Of a DNA stretch of 64,000 bases, positions 34,108-44,091 are shown piece after piece (within the stretch, counting starts at the first letter, position 1; the number at the start of each line of letters is the position of its first letter). The notes under the pieces were generated by a model that was not told the origin of the DNA, made no database searches, and saw only the letters and a program-made list of their open reading frames with translations. Origin of the DNA: Chamaecrista fasciculata (taxonomy: Eukaryota; Streptophyta; Magnoliopsida; Fabales; Fabaceae); contig QANZ01002862.1 of assembly GCA_003254925.1 (NCBI GenBank), positions 44,540 to 108,539 on the forward strand, given 5' to 3'. The position numbers and the translations under genes are program-made.

Positions 34108-34640
34108 TGAGGATTCTATTTCAAGGAAGTTGATTAGAAGAAGCTAGAAAAAGAGATATCTAAAGATAAAGTGTGCGTTGGTGGGTTTGGAATAATGAAA
34201 GAAGCAGAGCTGGTTCTAATGAGAGGCTCTCTTAGAGAGCAAAGCCTCCAACAGAGTTGGTGCAAGAACCATGGACCATGGCGGACTAATAGGAGCGATA
34301 TCAAATCTAATCTCCAAACTTCTCATTTCCCTAATACTATGTAAAATTATGTACAGAAAATACTATAATTTTGCTGAACAAATAGTATTGTTTAATTTTC
34401 TACGATTCACCGGTCTACTCTACCTTGAATCAATTTTTGCATATTCACCTTGTTTCCTCACTCCACCAAATAAAAAAGAAAATAAACAACAAAGTCAATT
34501 AAAAAAGAGAAAATTAAAAGAGCAAGTAGATCGAATACCATATATCATGCATATTAATCATTGAAGCTATATATAAGCCATCATATATATAATATATTAT
34601 TAAACAACGTAACCCACACACGAATACACACATACATGAA
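34108..34640. other. SPH-C 3' flank
   Basis: From about 34390 it matches the SPH-B flank (CACCAAATAAAAAAGAAAA, GAGCAAGTAGATCGAATACC). It represents the empty site for the MITE at 29236. The 34150-34330 stretch is unassigned. Confidence 0.6.
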
Positions 34641-35060
34641 CTAATCAGTGAACCATGGCTCAATCTTTTTATATCCATAGAGACCATCCCAGCTTCTATA
34701 GATTCCATCCTTAGTGATCAACCACCATATGGTATTATTCGTAGTTGGCAGCTTCAAATGATTTCTATCACTTGCCGCATTATATGCATCCCATGATGTA
34801 AATTGTGGCAACCACAAAGCAGTACATTCTACTTTCTCATTCTCTTTCGTTATGATTTGGTGATTATCTCCTACTTTCAATTGTAACGAAGAATCACCTT
34901 TGCATGAAAGAGTCAAATCCACGTTGCTTTCTTTAGGCAATGCATCCTTTATGTTTAACACTACATCCCCATCACCCATTGTGCTTGAAAAAATGTTCAT
35001 TAGAACAATTGAAAAGAGGACCACCTTAAGGACACTCGTGAACCTGCTGTAGCAGATCAT
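34641..35060 (-). CDS. S-protein homologue SPH-C
   Basis: 139 residues, single exon; the frame itself begins at the Met at 35060, which fixes the start for the family. Signal peptide about 1-29 (RFTSVLKVVLFSIVLMNIF), then GDVVLNIKDAL, LSCKG (C53), LKVGD, VECTALW (C79), WWLITKDGIY and a PWFTD end. By eye at least three quarters identical to SPH-A and SPH-B. Expected to be secreted. It lies 3' of, and convergent with, the KTI relic at 31480. Confidence 0.87.
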   Translation of the reverse strand: MICYSRFTSVLKVVLFSIVLMNIFSSTMGDGDVVLNIKDALPKESNVDLTLSCKGDSSLQLKVGDNHQIITKENEKVECTALWLPQFTSWDAYNAASDRNHLKLPTTNNTIWWLITKDGIYRSWDGLYGYKKIEPWFTD

Positions 35061-35112
35061 TATTGATGTTATGATGTGATGATGAAGAAGATGATTATCA
35101 ATATGGTGTTTT

Positions 35113-35151
<39 letters not shown>

Positions 35152-35566
35152 ATGTTGGTGGATTATGAAGCTGATGTGGATTATTATTGTGTTATGTCTA
35201 TCTAATTAATTAATTTGAAGATTTGATTTCAGAACGAGAATATATGGAGGGATAAGATTTTTGAGATTTGGACTCTTTATATATAGGAAAGAACGTATTT
35301 TCATCACACATGTCGACATCGATTTCTTTGGGGATTTATTTGACGTTATAGGCAATTGGTATTTAATAGATGATAAATGCTATTTATATACATTGAGTGT
35401 GATGTAAATGTAATTAATTAATTAAATTAATTTTTTACGTTGAATAATAATTTTTTTAAAATATTTTATTTTTCTTTATGTTTGATAATATATTTTAGAA
35501 AGATATTTATTTTTCTCTCAAACTTTAAATGATATGATAGGAAGAAGATCGTCTAATAATAAAATA
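35061..35566 (-). promoter_or_regulatory. SPH-C promoter region
   Basis: (TA)n at about 35115-35148, longer than in SPH-A and SPH-B, then the shared blocks to 35400. 35390-35573 matches 30601-30785. Confidence 0.6.
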
Positions 35567-36040
35567 GGGTAAATTACACAAAAGAGCTTTGTGGTTTGGC
35601 TCATTTTCAGATAGGGTCCTTGTGGTTTAAAAAGTGTCAACTTGGAGCCTTGTGTTTTCCTCCGTTAGCAAATAGGGTCTCAGGTGGTTTTTTCCATCCA
35701 AATTAACAGAGTAAACTTTAAAGTGGACTGTTTTGTAATTTGAACATTTTTCTATTAAAAGTTTAAAACAAAGTGGGGACTATTTTGTAATTTAAACCAA
35801 AATCCAAAAAACTAAAAGGCTTCGCGAGGAAATCGATTTCAAACCCTCTTTTTCATTGCTTTCTTCTTCTTCCCTACAACACTCACTCTCCTCCTCAACC
35901 GTCGCCGCCGCCACTACTTGCCATGGCTCTCTCTCTGACGCCGAAGCCATGTACATTCGACGCCGCCGCCATTAAAGCTCACATCGAACACCGTCAAGTA
36001 TAAAATATTACCGACTTTTTTTGAGACAATGGTACCATCC
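35567..36040 (+). mobile_element. Mutator-like element end with captured exon-like segment
   Basis: Starts AGGGTAAATTACACAAAAGA, continuing with the GGTTTGG..GGGTCC..GTGGTTT wording typical of these ends. From 35870 the base composition changes to GC-rich: CT-rich leader, then ATGGCTCTCTCTCTGACGCC at 35922, giving MALSLTPKPCTFDAAAIKAH and a possible splice donor at about 36000 (GTCAA/GTATAA). That looks like the first exon of a host gene captured by a Pack-MULE. The right end of the element is missing, replaced by the fold-back at 36103. Confidence 0.6.
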
Positions 36041-36102
36041 GAGGAAGAATAGAATTGGATTCCCGCTTTTTATTTGTAAGAATCCTGTTATCGAATCTGC
36101 TC

Positions 36103-37299
36103 CTCGGTAGACTAAGAAAATTAATTAACTACAACTTTGGACTATATTTTATCTATATCACGCATATGGACTACTTTTACTGTAGCAAAAAGGGCGTATA
36201 AAGAAACCGTCAACTGGGATGACAGTTTTACTAAAATAAAACCGCTAACACGAATGACGGAAGGAGAAAACGAAGAAACCGTCAAAAGGCATGACGGTTT
36301 AAGAGAAACCGTCATGTTGGAAAAAGTTGAAAAGAAAACCGTCATCCGGCATGACGGTTTTCTAAAGAACCAGGTTGACGGTTTCTTAATAAGATTAGAT
36401 CAGAAATTACATCATTAATTTTAATCAAATCAGAAAAATTTTAATTAGATCAGAAATAATTACATCAAACAATCATACAACAAATCAATATTAATTACAT
36501 CATTAATTTTAATCAAATCAAAAAAATTTTAATCACTAATTAATTTTTCAATATGATATCACATTAATCATTTAACAAATCAATCAAAAATATTGTTTCC
36601 CAAATTGATAATATTTAAAAAAAAATTATTCAATAACTATTTAAAAAATAAATAAACAGATCTGGGATTTTAAAAAAAAAATTTAATCCCTTCGTCTTCC
36701 TCCATCTGTTAAAATCCCAGATCTTTTTATTTTTTTTAAAATAGTTATTGATTAATTTTTTTTAAAATATTATCAATTTGGGAAACAATATAATATTTTT
36801 TATTGATTTGTTGTATGATTAATGAATATCATATTGAAAAATTAATTAGTGATTAAAATTTTTTTGATTTGATTAAAATTAATGATGTAATTAATATTGA
36901 TTTGTTGTATGATTGTTTGATGTAATTATTTCTGATCTGATTAAAATTTTTCTGATTTGATTAAAATTAATGATGTAATTTCTGATCTAATCTTGTTAAG
37001 AAACCGTCAACCTGGTTCTTTAGAAAACCGTCATGCCGGATGACGGTTTTCTTTTCAACATTTTCCAAAAGAAACCGTCATCCAGCATGACGGTTTCTCT
37101 TAAACCGTCATGCCTCTTGACGGTTTCTTCGTTTTCTCCTTCCGTCATCCGTGTTAGCGGTTTTATTTCTGTAAAACTGTCATCCCAGTTGACGGTTTCT
37201 GTATACGCCCTTTTTGCTACTGTAAAAGTAGTCCATATGCGTGATATAGATAAAATATAGTCCAAAGCTGTAGTTAATTAATTTTCTTAGTCTACCGAG
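36103..37299. repeat. 1.2 kb long inverted repeat (fold-back element)
   Basis: Left arm 36103 to about 36672 and right arm about 36711 to 37299 are near-perfect reverse complements (CTCGGTAGACTAAG at the left end, its complement at the right end) around a loop of about 38 nt. Within each arm, AAACCGTCA and TGACGGTTT alternate some eight times, so the arms contain smaller palindromes. Open frames here (36137-36418 and others) are mirror images and not genes. A transcript would fold into a long double-stranded RNA hairpin. Confidence 0.92.
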
Positions 37300-37963
37300 A
37301 AAAAAAAAGTCAAATATTACCATGTGAAATTTCGATTCTTGAAATATTGAAATGTACAATCTAGCCCACAAAATATTAAAATAGTACGTATACTTATTAA
37401 TACTTTTTATAAATTAAATAGTATATTGTTTTAATTTTTCAAGTACTAATTAAAAAGTATATAATTTTAATCTTTTAAAAATTATACTGTGTATTTTTAT
37501 GAGACGTTATTAACTCAGTGATTTTGTAAGGACTCTGAATTATTTGTTTAGTCTAAAATGCAGTTCAAATAATAGCAATATGGTGTCATCAGTTTCAAAT
37601 ATATTTTTTATTTCTTATAATTACCAAGCTTGATTTGTTGATATTATTTTTTCTGATTTTGTGTGAGACAGAAAGGAAACTGTTTTGGCTTTAATTATAC
37701 TTAAAACGGATTTCAGAATGTCCCATAACGATGATAATGGAGGGATAGGTTTTTTGGGTTTTGTACTTTTTATAGGAAGAACAAATTTTATCAGTCACCA
37801 CAGAGGTAACCGGTTCCGTCAGGGATTTAATTTTTGAGAAACTATTTTTTAATTGATACTAGCTAGTTAATTAATGCTATTTATATACATTGAGTGTCAT
37901 GTTATTACATAATTTCTTTTATTAAAGTTGGATAGCACTTTATTTAAAAAAACATAAAAAAAA
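37300..37963. other. Relic flanks of a further KTI-SPH unit
   Basis: 37380-37560 resembles the KTI 3' flank (TATATTGTTTTAATTTTTCA, TACTAATTAAAAAGTA against 8810-8900). 37690-37900 resembles the SPH promoter (ATTTCAGAATGTCCCATA, TGCTATTTATATACATTGAG against 23340-23535). No coding part of either gene remains. 37590-37690 recurs at 39110-39215. Confidence 0.55.
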
Positions 37964-38794
37964 CAAAAGTATTGTTGGTACCACCATTTGGAGTTATTTT
38001 CATTTATATCCCAAACGTTTTTTCTGTCAATTATACCCCCAACGTTTTACATTTTAGTCAATTATAGTCCAACCCGATATTTTTTTAAGGTCCTTAAGTT
38101 TCCATTATTTCGAAATCTTCCATTCTCTCAAGATTTTTATTTCATAGGAGTCTTTAACTAATTACAGAACAATCCAGAATGTTTGTCATCTTTAACAAAC
38201 TTGCTCATGCAATTAAGAAAACCGAAAAATCTCTCCCCTTTATTTTTCACAGTTCTGGCAACCACAAACAAACTCACTGGTGAGCCTTGAATACTGAGAA
38301 GTCGAGCAGAAATACCAATAGCTCTAGCTCCCGGCATTAACACACAATCTCCGGTGGCGGTGCCGTTGTGATCGTCGAAATTGAGAAGTAAAGTAATTTC
38401 GGAACCCCTTTGGGGAGAGAGGCAAAATAGAGAAGAAGAGTGAGACATGTGGTTGTAAAGAAAGGAAAAGTGATGAGAACAACGTAATTTAGGGGAGACT
38501 AGGAAGCTGAAGACGACGACGAGAAGGACCATGTCGACAGAAATGAGGACAGAGTGGACGACGACGATGAAGTGTTGTGGTGATGTTTTAGGGTAAGAGA
38601 ATGAGAATTATTAATGGCTTCTAAGGACCTGTTTGTTAAGGATGACGAACATTTTGGACTATTTTGTAATTAGTTAGGGGTTGGGGTATAATTGACTCAA
38701 ATGTGAAATGTTGGAGGTATAATTGGCAAAAAAAATACTTTAGGTGTATAACTAAAAATGACCTCAAACGTTGGGAGTAACAACAATACTTTTG
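37964..38794. mobile_element. Mutator-like element with possible captured coding segment
   Basis: Inverted ends CAAAAGTATTGTTG at both sides, followed by AATTATACCCC(C)AACGTT-type wording on both arms. It encloses the 124-codon minus-strand frame at 38158-38532, whose GC content is above the surroundings. A target duplication could not be fixed because both flanks are A-rich. Confidence 0.7.
38158..38532 (-). CDS. Unrecognised 124-residue frame inside a Mutator-like element
   Basis: The ATG at 38532 opens a hydrophobic stretch (VLLVVVFSFLVS, residues 2-13), followed by Ser- and His-rich sequence and a compositionally ordinary segment (EITLLLNFDDHNGTATGDCV). The length and GC content suggest a captured host gene fragment more than chance. 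No family recognised; no promoter or intron seen. It may not be expressed. Confidence 0.3.
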   Translation of the reverse strand: MVLLVVVFSFLVSPKLRCSHHFSFLYNHMSHSSSLFCLSPQRGSEITLLLNFDDHNGTATGDCVLMPGARAIGISARLLSIQGSPVSLFVVARTVKNKGERFFGFLNCMSKFVKDDKHSGLFCN

Positions 38795-40700
38795 CCAAAA
38801 AAAAAATTATTAGTTTCGTTCTTTTGGGTTGGGGTCTTTAGAGTTTTGTCCTGATTAACTCAGGCTTGACCCACATCGCACAATTGGTTATAATGAGAGA
38901 GTCTCCCAAAAATACTAATAACTACATTAACAAAATCTCAAATTTAAAATCTTACCGAAATGATATTAAATAAGTAAATAACCCTTTATCACTTAGTAAT
39001 GTACCTTGTTAGTCATTGTCATTAGAGTTGATCATATATATTTTAAAAAATATATATATATAATTTCTTTAAAAATGCAAATTATAATAAAGGAAGAAAA
39101 ATTATGTTTGAGGTTCAAATATTTTTGTTATTTCCTATAATTTCAAACTTGATTTATTGATATTATTTTTCCCGATTTTGTGTGAGAATCAAGAGTAAAA
39201 AGGAAACTGTTTTGGGTTCGATCGTGGAAATTAAGATTTATTTATATATTTTTAAAAAATTTAACAATTCAATCTTTAAAAGATTATTAAATTGATAATT
39301 CTATCCTTAAAAGAATGAAATACACAATTTTTTCTTAAAAAAAATAAAATTGAAAGATTAATACCGTATGCTACTATTTAGTCCAAAAAGAAGAAAGGAT
39401 TAATATATATATATTATATTTTGATTTTTATGGACTAAATTGTATATTTTAATCTTTTATGGATTAAATTATCATTTTTATGATATTTTAAAATTGAATT
39501 GTTAGTTTGCTTATTTGAAGCAAGTAAGTGGTTACGTATGCTAAGTGTGTATATATATTGTTCTATTGACATTTAGTCAATGAATCACAAAATCGGTTCT
39601 TTCCTGTTTGGTGTTTAACATGTGATGATAAGCATTGGAACGTAGTCATCAACACTACTCTGATGGAAACATACATATATCTTGCTAGTTGTTATGTTCA
39701 TATATAGAAGACTTTTATCAAAAACTTCCATTCAAGTTTTACTTTGGAAGAAATTATTATATCTACTACGTATTGGTTTGTTCATAATTCTTAATTAGTA
39801 AAAAGGGTATTTTGGTAATATCATCAAGGAAAAAAATTACTAGGATATAGTTAGTTCAAACATGATAATGATAAGTGAGTTGCATCCAAGATTGAAGGAC
39901 CTAACTTCGAATCTTAGAGTCGATTTATATTTGTCTTTTGATAATTTAAACCCTTTTCTTTAAGTGTGGTAGAGGTAGAAGTAGAAAACACCCATTCTTT
40001 CTGAAATGAATTTGCAAAGTTGAAGATATCAAACTAATGCTAAGGGAAAAATGTCACTTCAACGTAACTAATATATGAAACAACCTAGCCTCGTTGAAGT
40101 AGCTAATAAGAGCAAACAAGTACAACTTGAACTGATAAAAAATGATTAAAATCTCATTTTGGTCTTATATGTTAGGCCAATTTTCACTAGTCCTATCAGG
40201 CCAAAAAAAGAAATTGACTAGTCCTACACATAGTTTTTAAAATCAGGAGTTTAAATAAAATAAAAAAAAAAGGGTGATTAATCTTGGATTCTAGAAAAAT
40301 AATAATTTATTTAAATATAAATGAAAAAATTCTTAAAATTTGTCTTTCACTTAATTAATTTAAATGTATAAAAAAATTTCTCATTTTGTCTCTTTGTTTT
40401 TTTGAAAATTTTATTTAGCTTTGATTTTTTTTCTTATCTGAAAACAGTGAAAGAAAGAAAAAAAACTTTATTTTAATTACAATTTTCACTTATAAAAGAA
40501 AATAGGAAAATCAAAAAATGAGAAAATTAAAGAAAGAAAAAAAATAAAAGAAAAAAAAAAAGCGGAACACAGCACAGTGAGGGAGTTGAGTTCATAAGCA
40601 AAAGGGGAAAACTTGAAACGTCCCCAAAACTTTTAGTTGTTTTCGTTTAGATCTCTAGTTTTTCAATCACAACTTCACAAGTATCAAAATGAACTCCATA
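38795..40700. other. AT-rich intergenic DNA, no gene
   Basis: 39110-39215 repeats 37590-37690. 39350-39500 has wording like the KTI 3' flank (TGGACTAAATTGTATATTTT). The rest, including the poly-A/poly-T stretches at 40250-40570, shows nothing I can name. Confidence 0.4.
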
Positions 40701-40707
40701 AAATAAA

Positions 40708-41976
40708 GGGTAAATTACACTTTGGTACCCTGTGGTTTGACCCTATTTCACTTTGGTACCCTGTGGTTTGAAACTTGACACTTTAGTACTCTGAGGTTTT
40801 GACAGTTAACACATTGGTACCCTCAATTATTTTCCTGTCAAATTTTAACATAATATTCCTCTCACTTACCACACTTCAACTCATTTTATTCCAAAATTAA
40901 ACCTAATGAAAGATCAAAAGGCAGCCCAAGAGAAGCAAATCGACGACCATCATGACTTTCAAATCGCCGTGTTTGGCATCACGAACGAAACGTTGTTTAT
41001 CATTGTTGTTCATGACTTTCAAATCGTCCTCCATTATTTTCTACCACATGCATGAACACATCCCAACCCCTTTGAACTTTGATCCAACAATTATTATTTC
41101 CACCTCTTCATTCTCAATATTCTCCGCCGAAATTCCCAATTCAATCGTGCAACCAATATCCTTTTTCATTTGAAACAACGAAACTGAAAGAGAAAGAAAT
41201 ACATTGAATCGAATGTGTGTTGTGTGTTTCCTTCATCAAAATCAAAATGGACTCATAGATTATATAAATGGGTCTCTGATATGAAATCTCTTCCCTACGC
41301 AAACCAAAATCCTTAAATGTTCTAGCCTAATTGTTGTACTTATATATGTACACTTCCTAATTGGTACTTTCCCTGGGAATCTCGCCGTCGCTAAGCTACG
41401 AACCTTCTTGTTGAATCTCATGGTGAAATCGGTGTTGTTGAAGCTCGGAAACGAGGGTTTCAGAAGAGGAAGAAGTTTCGAAAACGACGATGTCGTTTTG
41501 TGTGGTATTGGAGTAATCCTGTGGTGGTGGTGGTGTTATCGAAGGAAGCTGGACTTGTGGCGTAGGGTCTTGCGGCGATGACTAAGGATGCTAATTGATG
41601 AATTAATTTCTGGATGATTTCGCAGAAGGTGTTGGTACCCTCAATTAATTTCTTTCAAATCATGATGAATTAAAGGATTTGCCACAATCTACTCCCAACC
41701 AGAGCGTCTCTACATTTGCAACCCTCACACTCGACGATTTGAAAGTCTTGGGCTGCCTTTTGATCTTTCATTAGGTTTAATTTTGGAATAAAATGAGTTG
41801 AAGTGTGGCAAGTAAGAGGTAGGTGGAATATTCTGGTAAAATTTGACAGAAAAATAATTGAGGGTACTAATGTGTTAACTGTCAAAACCTCAGGGTATCA
41901 AAGTGTCAAGTTTCAAACCACAGGGTATCAAAGTGAAATAGGGTCAAACCACAGAGTACCAAAGTGTAATTTACCC
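40708..41976. mobile_element. Mutator-like element with about 240-bp inverted ends
   Basis: 1269 bp. Ends GGGTAAATTACACTTTGGTA (left) and complement (right); inverted similarity extends to about 40950 and back from about 41740. The target duplication TAAAATAAA is identical at 40699-40707 and 41977-41985 (9 bp). The interior 40950-41740 is unrelated to the ends, partly GC-rich (41390-41580), with short frames but no recognised protein. The flanking long ends share CTTTTGATCTTTCATTAGG, showing that they once pulled in the same sequence. Confidence 0.9.
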
Positions 41977-42956
41977 TAAAATAAATTCGACAGTAAAATA
42001 ATTTTTCTCAGAATAACCGTAGAAAGCAGTGTTGTAAGACCCGGACCGGACCGGCCGGTCCGACCGGGAGCCGAAGACTAACACGGTCTGGTTCAACCCT
42101 TTGAACCAAAGTCTGGGTTGGACCGGACTGGACCGGCAAAAACCGGCCCAAAACCGGAAAAACCCGGTCCACCCGGTGGACCGGCGGTTCAACCTTTTTT
42201 TTTTTTTTGGCAACTGCATTCGAAAATAGGAGGAGAAGAGAGAAGAGAGAACGTGTGTCGAGGAAGAAGGGGCCAGAGTGAGGATTCGAGAGAGAAATTA
42301 AGGCAGAGGCTTGAATGACAGATAGACCTGATCACGGGCCGGGCTCGCTAAAAAACGGGCCGGGCTTTAGGGGGTAATAACAAACAAAAAGTAGGCCCGA
42401 GCCCGTTTTATTTCGGGCCGGGCTCGGCCCGTTTTTGATGAATATGGGCCGGGCTTAATTCCGGGCCCTTTTTAAACAAATTAAACATTAAACTCACTCT
42501 CACTCAAATTATATATTTATTAAAATATATATTATATTGGAAATTGAATGGTGATTGGGAGGGATTGGGAAGAAGATTAGGTGAATGATTGATTTTGATT
42601 TTGAAAATTGGAATTGATTGTGGAATTAGAATAGCATAATTGATTTGGAAATTAAAAATTAGAATTAAATGTGGTTTGATTTTCTAAAGTTATATATTTA
42701 TAAAAATATATATTATGTTTATATATATTAAGGAATATATTATACAATATACATATATAAAAATGTATGATATATGTATATTAATACGGGCCGGGCTTTA
42801 GGGCCGGGCTGAAAAATAAGCCCGAGCCCGGCCCGTATTAAAACGGGCTTTTTAAAATTCGGGCTCGTTTTTTTTCGGGCTTTTATTTTCGGGCTCCTTT
42901 TCATTTTTTTCGGGCCGGGTAAATCGGGCCGGACGGGCTTTCGGGCTCATGATCAG

Positions 42957-44091
42957 NTGCAAAACGATCAACCATTGGTTGATCACTTGATCCTTTTGGA
43001 AGGATATGAGACCAATTATACAACTTGACCAAAAGATATGAGATAAAAAATGATATAAGACCAAATTGGGACCTTTTGCAAAGATATGGAACTAAATTTG
43101 CACTTTGACCAAAATCAATTAATTTTTTGTAATTCAACTATTAATTAATATTGACCCATTTATTTTAATATATTTATACTATTTTAGGATTATTTATTTC
43201 ATTATCTTATAATAATAATATTATTAAATTATGTATATATGTATGTATATTTATTATTTATTGAATTAAAGAAAAAGTGTCAGCACTGTGAATATATGAA
43301 AACAGTGGACGTTTTTATAAAGCTTTTGGACTGAGGAGATTGTAACTCTCTCTCTCTCACCCACACAAACACTCTGTTCCTCTCAAAACTTGGCTGGGTT
43401 TTGTTGAAGTTTCATCATCAATTTTCCACTTTAAATCTCTAGCAAATCAACATCATATTTCCTTGGAATGGAAATTTGCCAGACCGATATTGAATATTTC
43501 TTTCTCAAAAGGAATATGATGTTGATTTACTAGAGGTTTAAAATGGAAAATTGCAAGCTTGTTTCTGCTTCCTTTATTTACAACAAGAAACTTTCAAAAG
43601 AAGATAAAGGAAGTGAAGTGGACAGTCCATGGCTTAGCTTATAGAGTGTGAGTGATTTGATTAGAAAAATTTTAGGAGAACTAATCAAATTCAAAATTGT
43701 CTTATTACTGCCTGTTTGATTCATATATCTAAAATTATTTTTTTAAAAAAAATTATTTTAGGAGTTTAGAACATCTCCTAATAATTTTTTATTTTTTAGA
43801 TTTTAAAAGTACATTTTGATATTTTGACTTTTAAAACCAAAGAAAAATAATGATGTTAATTATCAAAAAAATATTTTGGCTTTTTAGTTTTAGAAAATAA
43901 AAAATTATTTTTAGAGAAGGGAATTAAACCAGTGTTGTAAGACCCGGACCGGCCGGTCCGACCGGGAGCCGAAGACTAACACGGTCTGGTTCAACCCTTT
44001 GAACCAAAGTCTGGGTTGGACCGGACTGGACCGGGAAAAACCGGCCCAAAACCCGGTCCACCCGGTGGACCGGCGGTTCAACCCTTTTTTN
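42957..44091. other. Probably misplaced contig bounded by single Ns
   Basis: Ns at 42957 and 44091. The 41 bases before the first N (42916-42956) are identical to the 41 bases after the second (44092-44132), so those two contigs overlap directly and the 1133 bases between them are extra. Those bases begin in unrelated AT-rich DNA and end in another copy of the left end of element A, which is probably why the scaffolder placed them here. Confidence 0.85.
43420..43552 (+). ncRNA. miRNA-precursor-like hairpin (candidate)
   Basis: Arms 43420-43462 and 43511-43552 pair over about 42 bases with three non-Watson-Crick positions and one bulge, around a loop of 48 nt. Imperfect pairing of this length is more like a plant MIR stem than a fresh transposon end. 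The flanking 43335-43400 is CT-rich, like a plant leader. No known miRNA recognised. It lies in the probably misplaced contig. Confidence 0.35.

Noticed and set aside
36240-36390. CRISPR-like array from the regularly spaced AACCGTCA words
   Set aside because: The host is a plant; repeats alternate in orientation and the spacers are not unique segments of constant length.
36137-37371. Paired frames of 60-93 codons on opposite strands
   Set aside because: They are mirror images created by the long inverted repeat, not independent genes.
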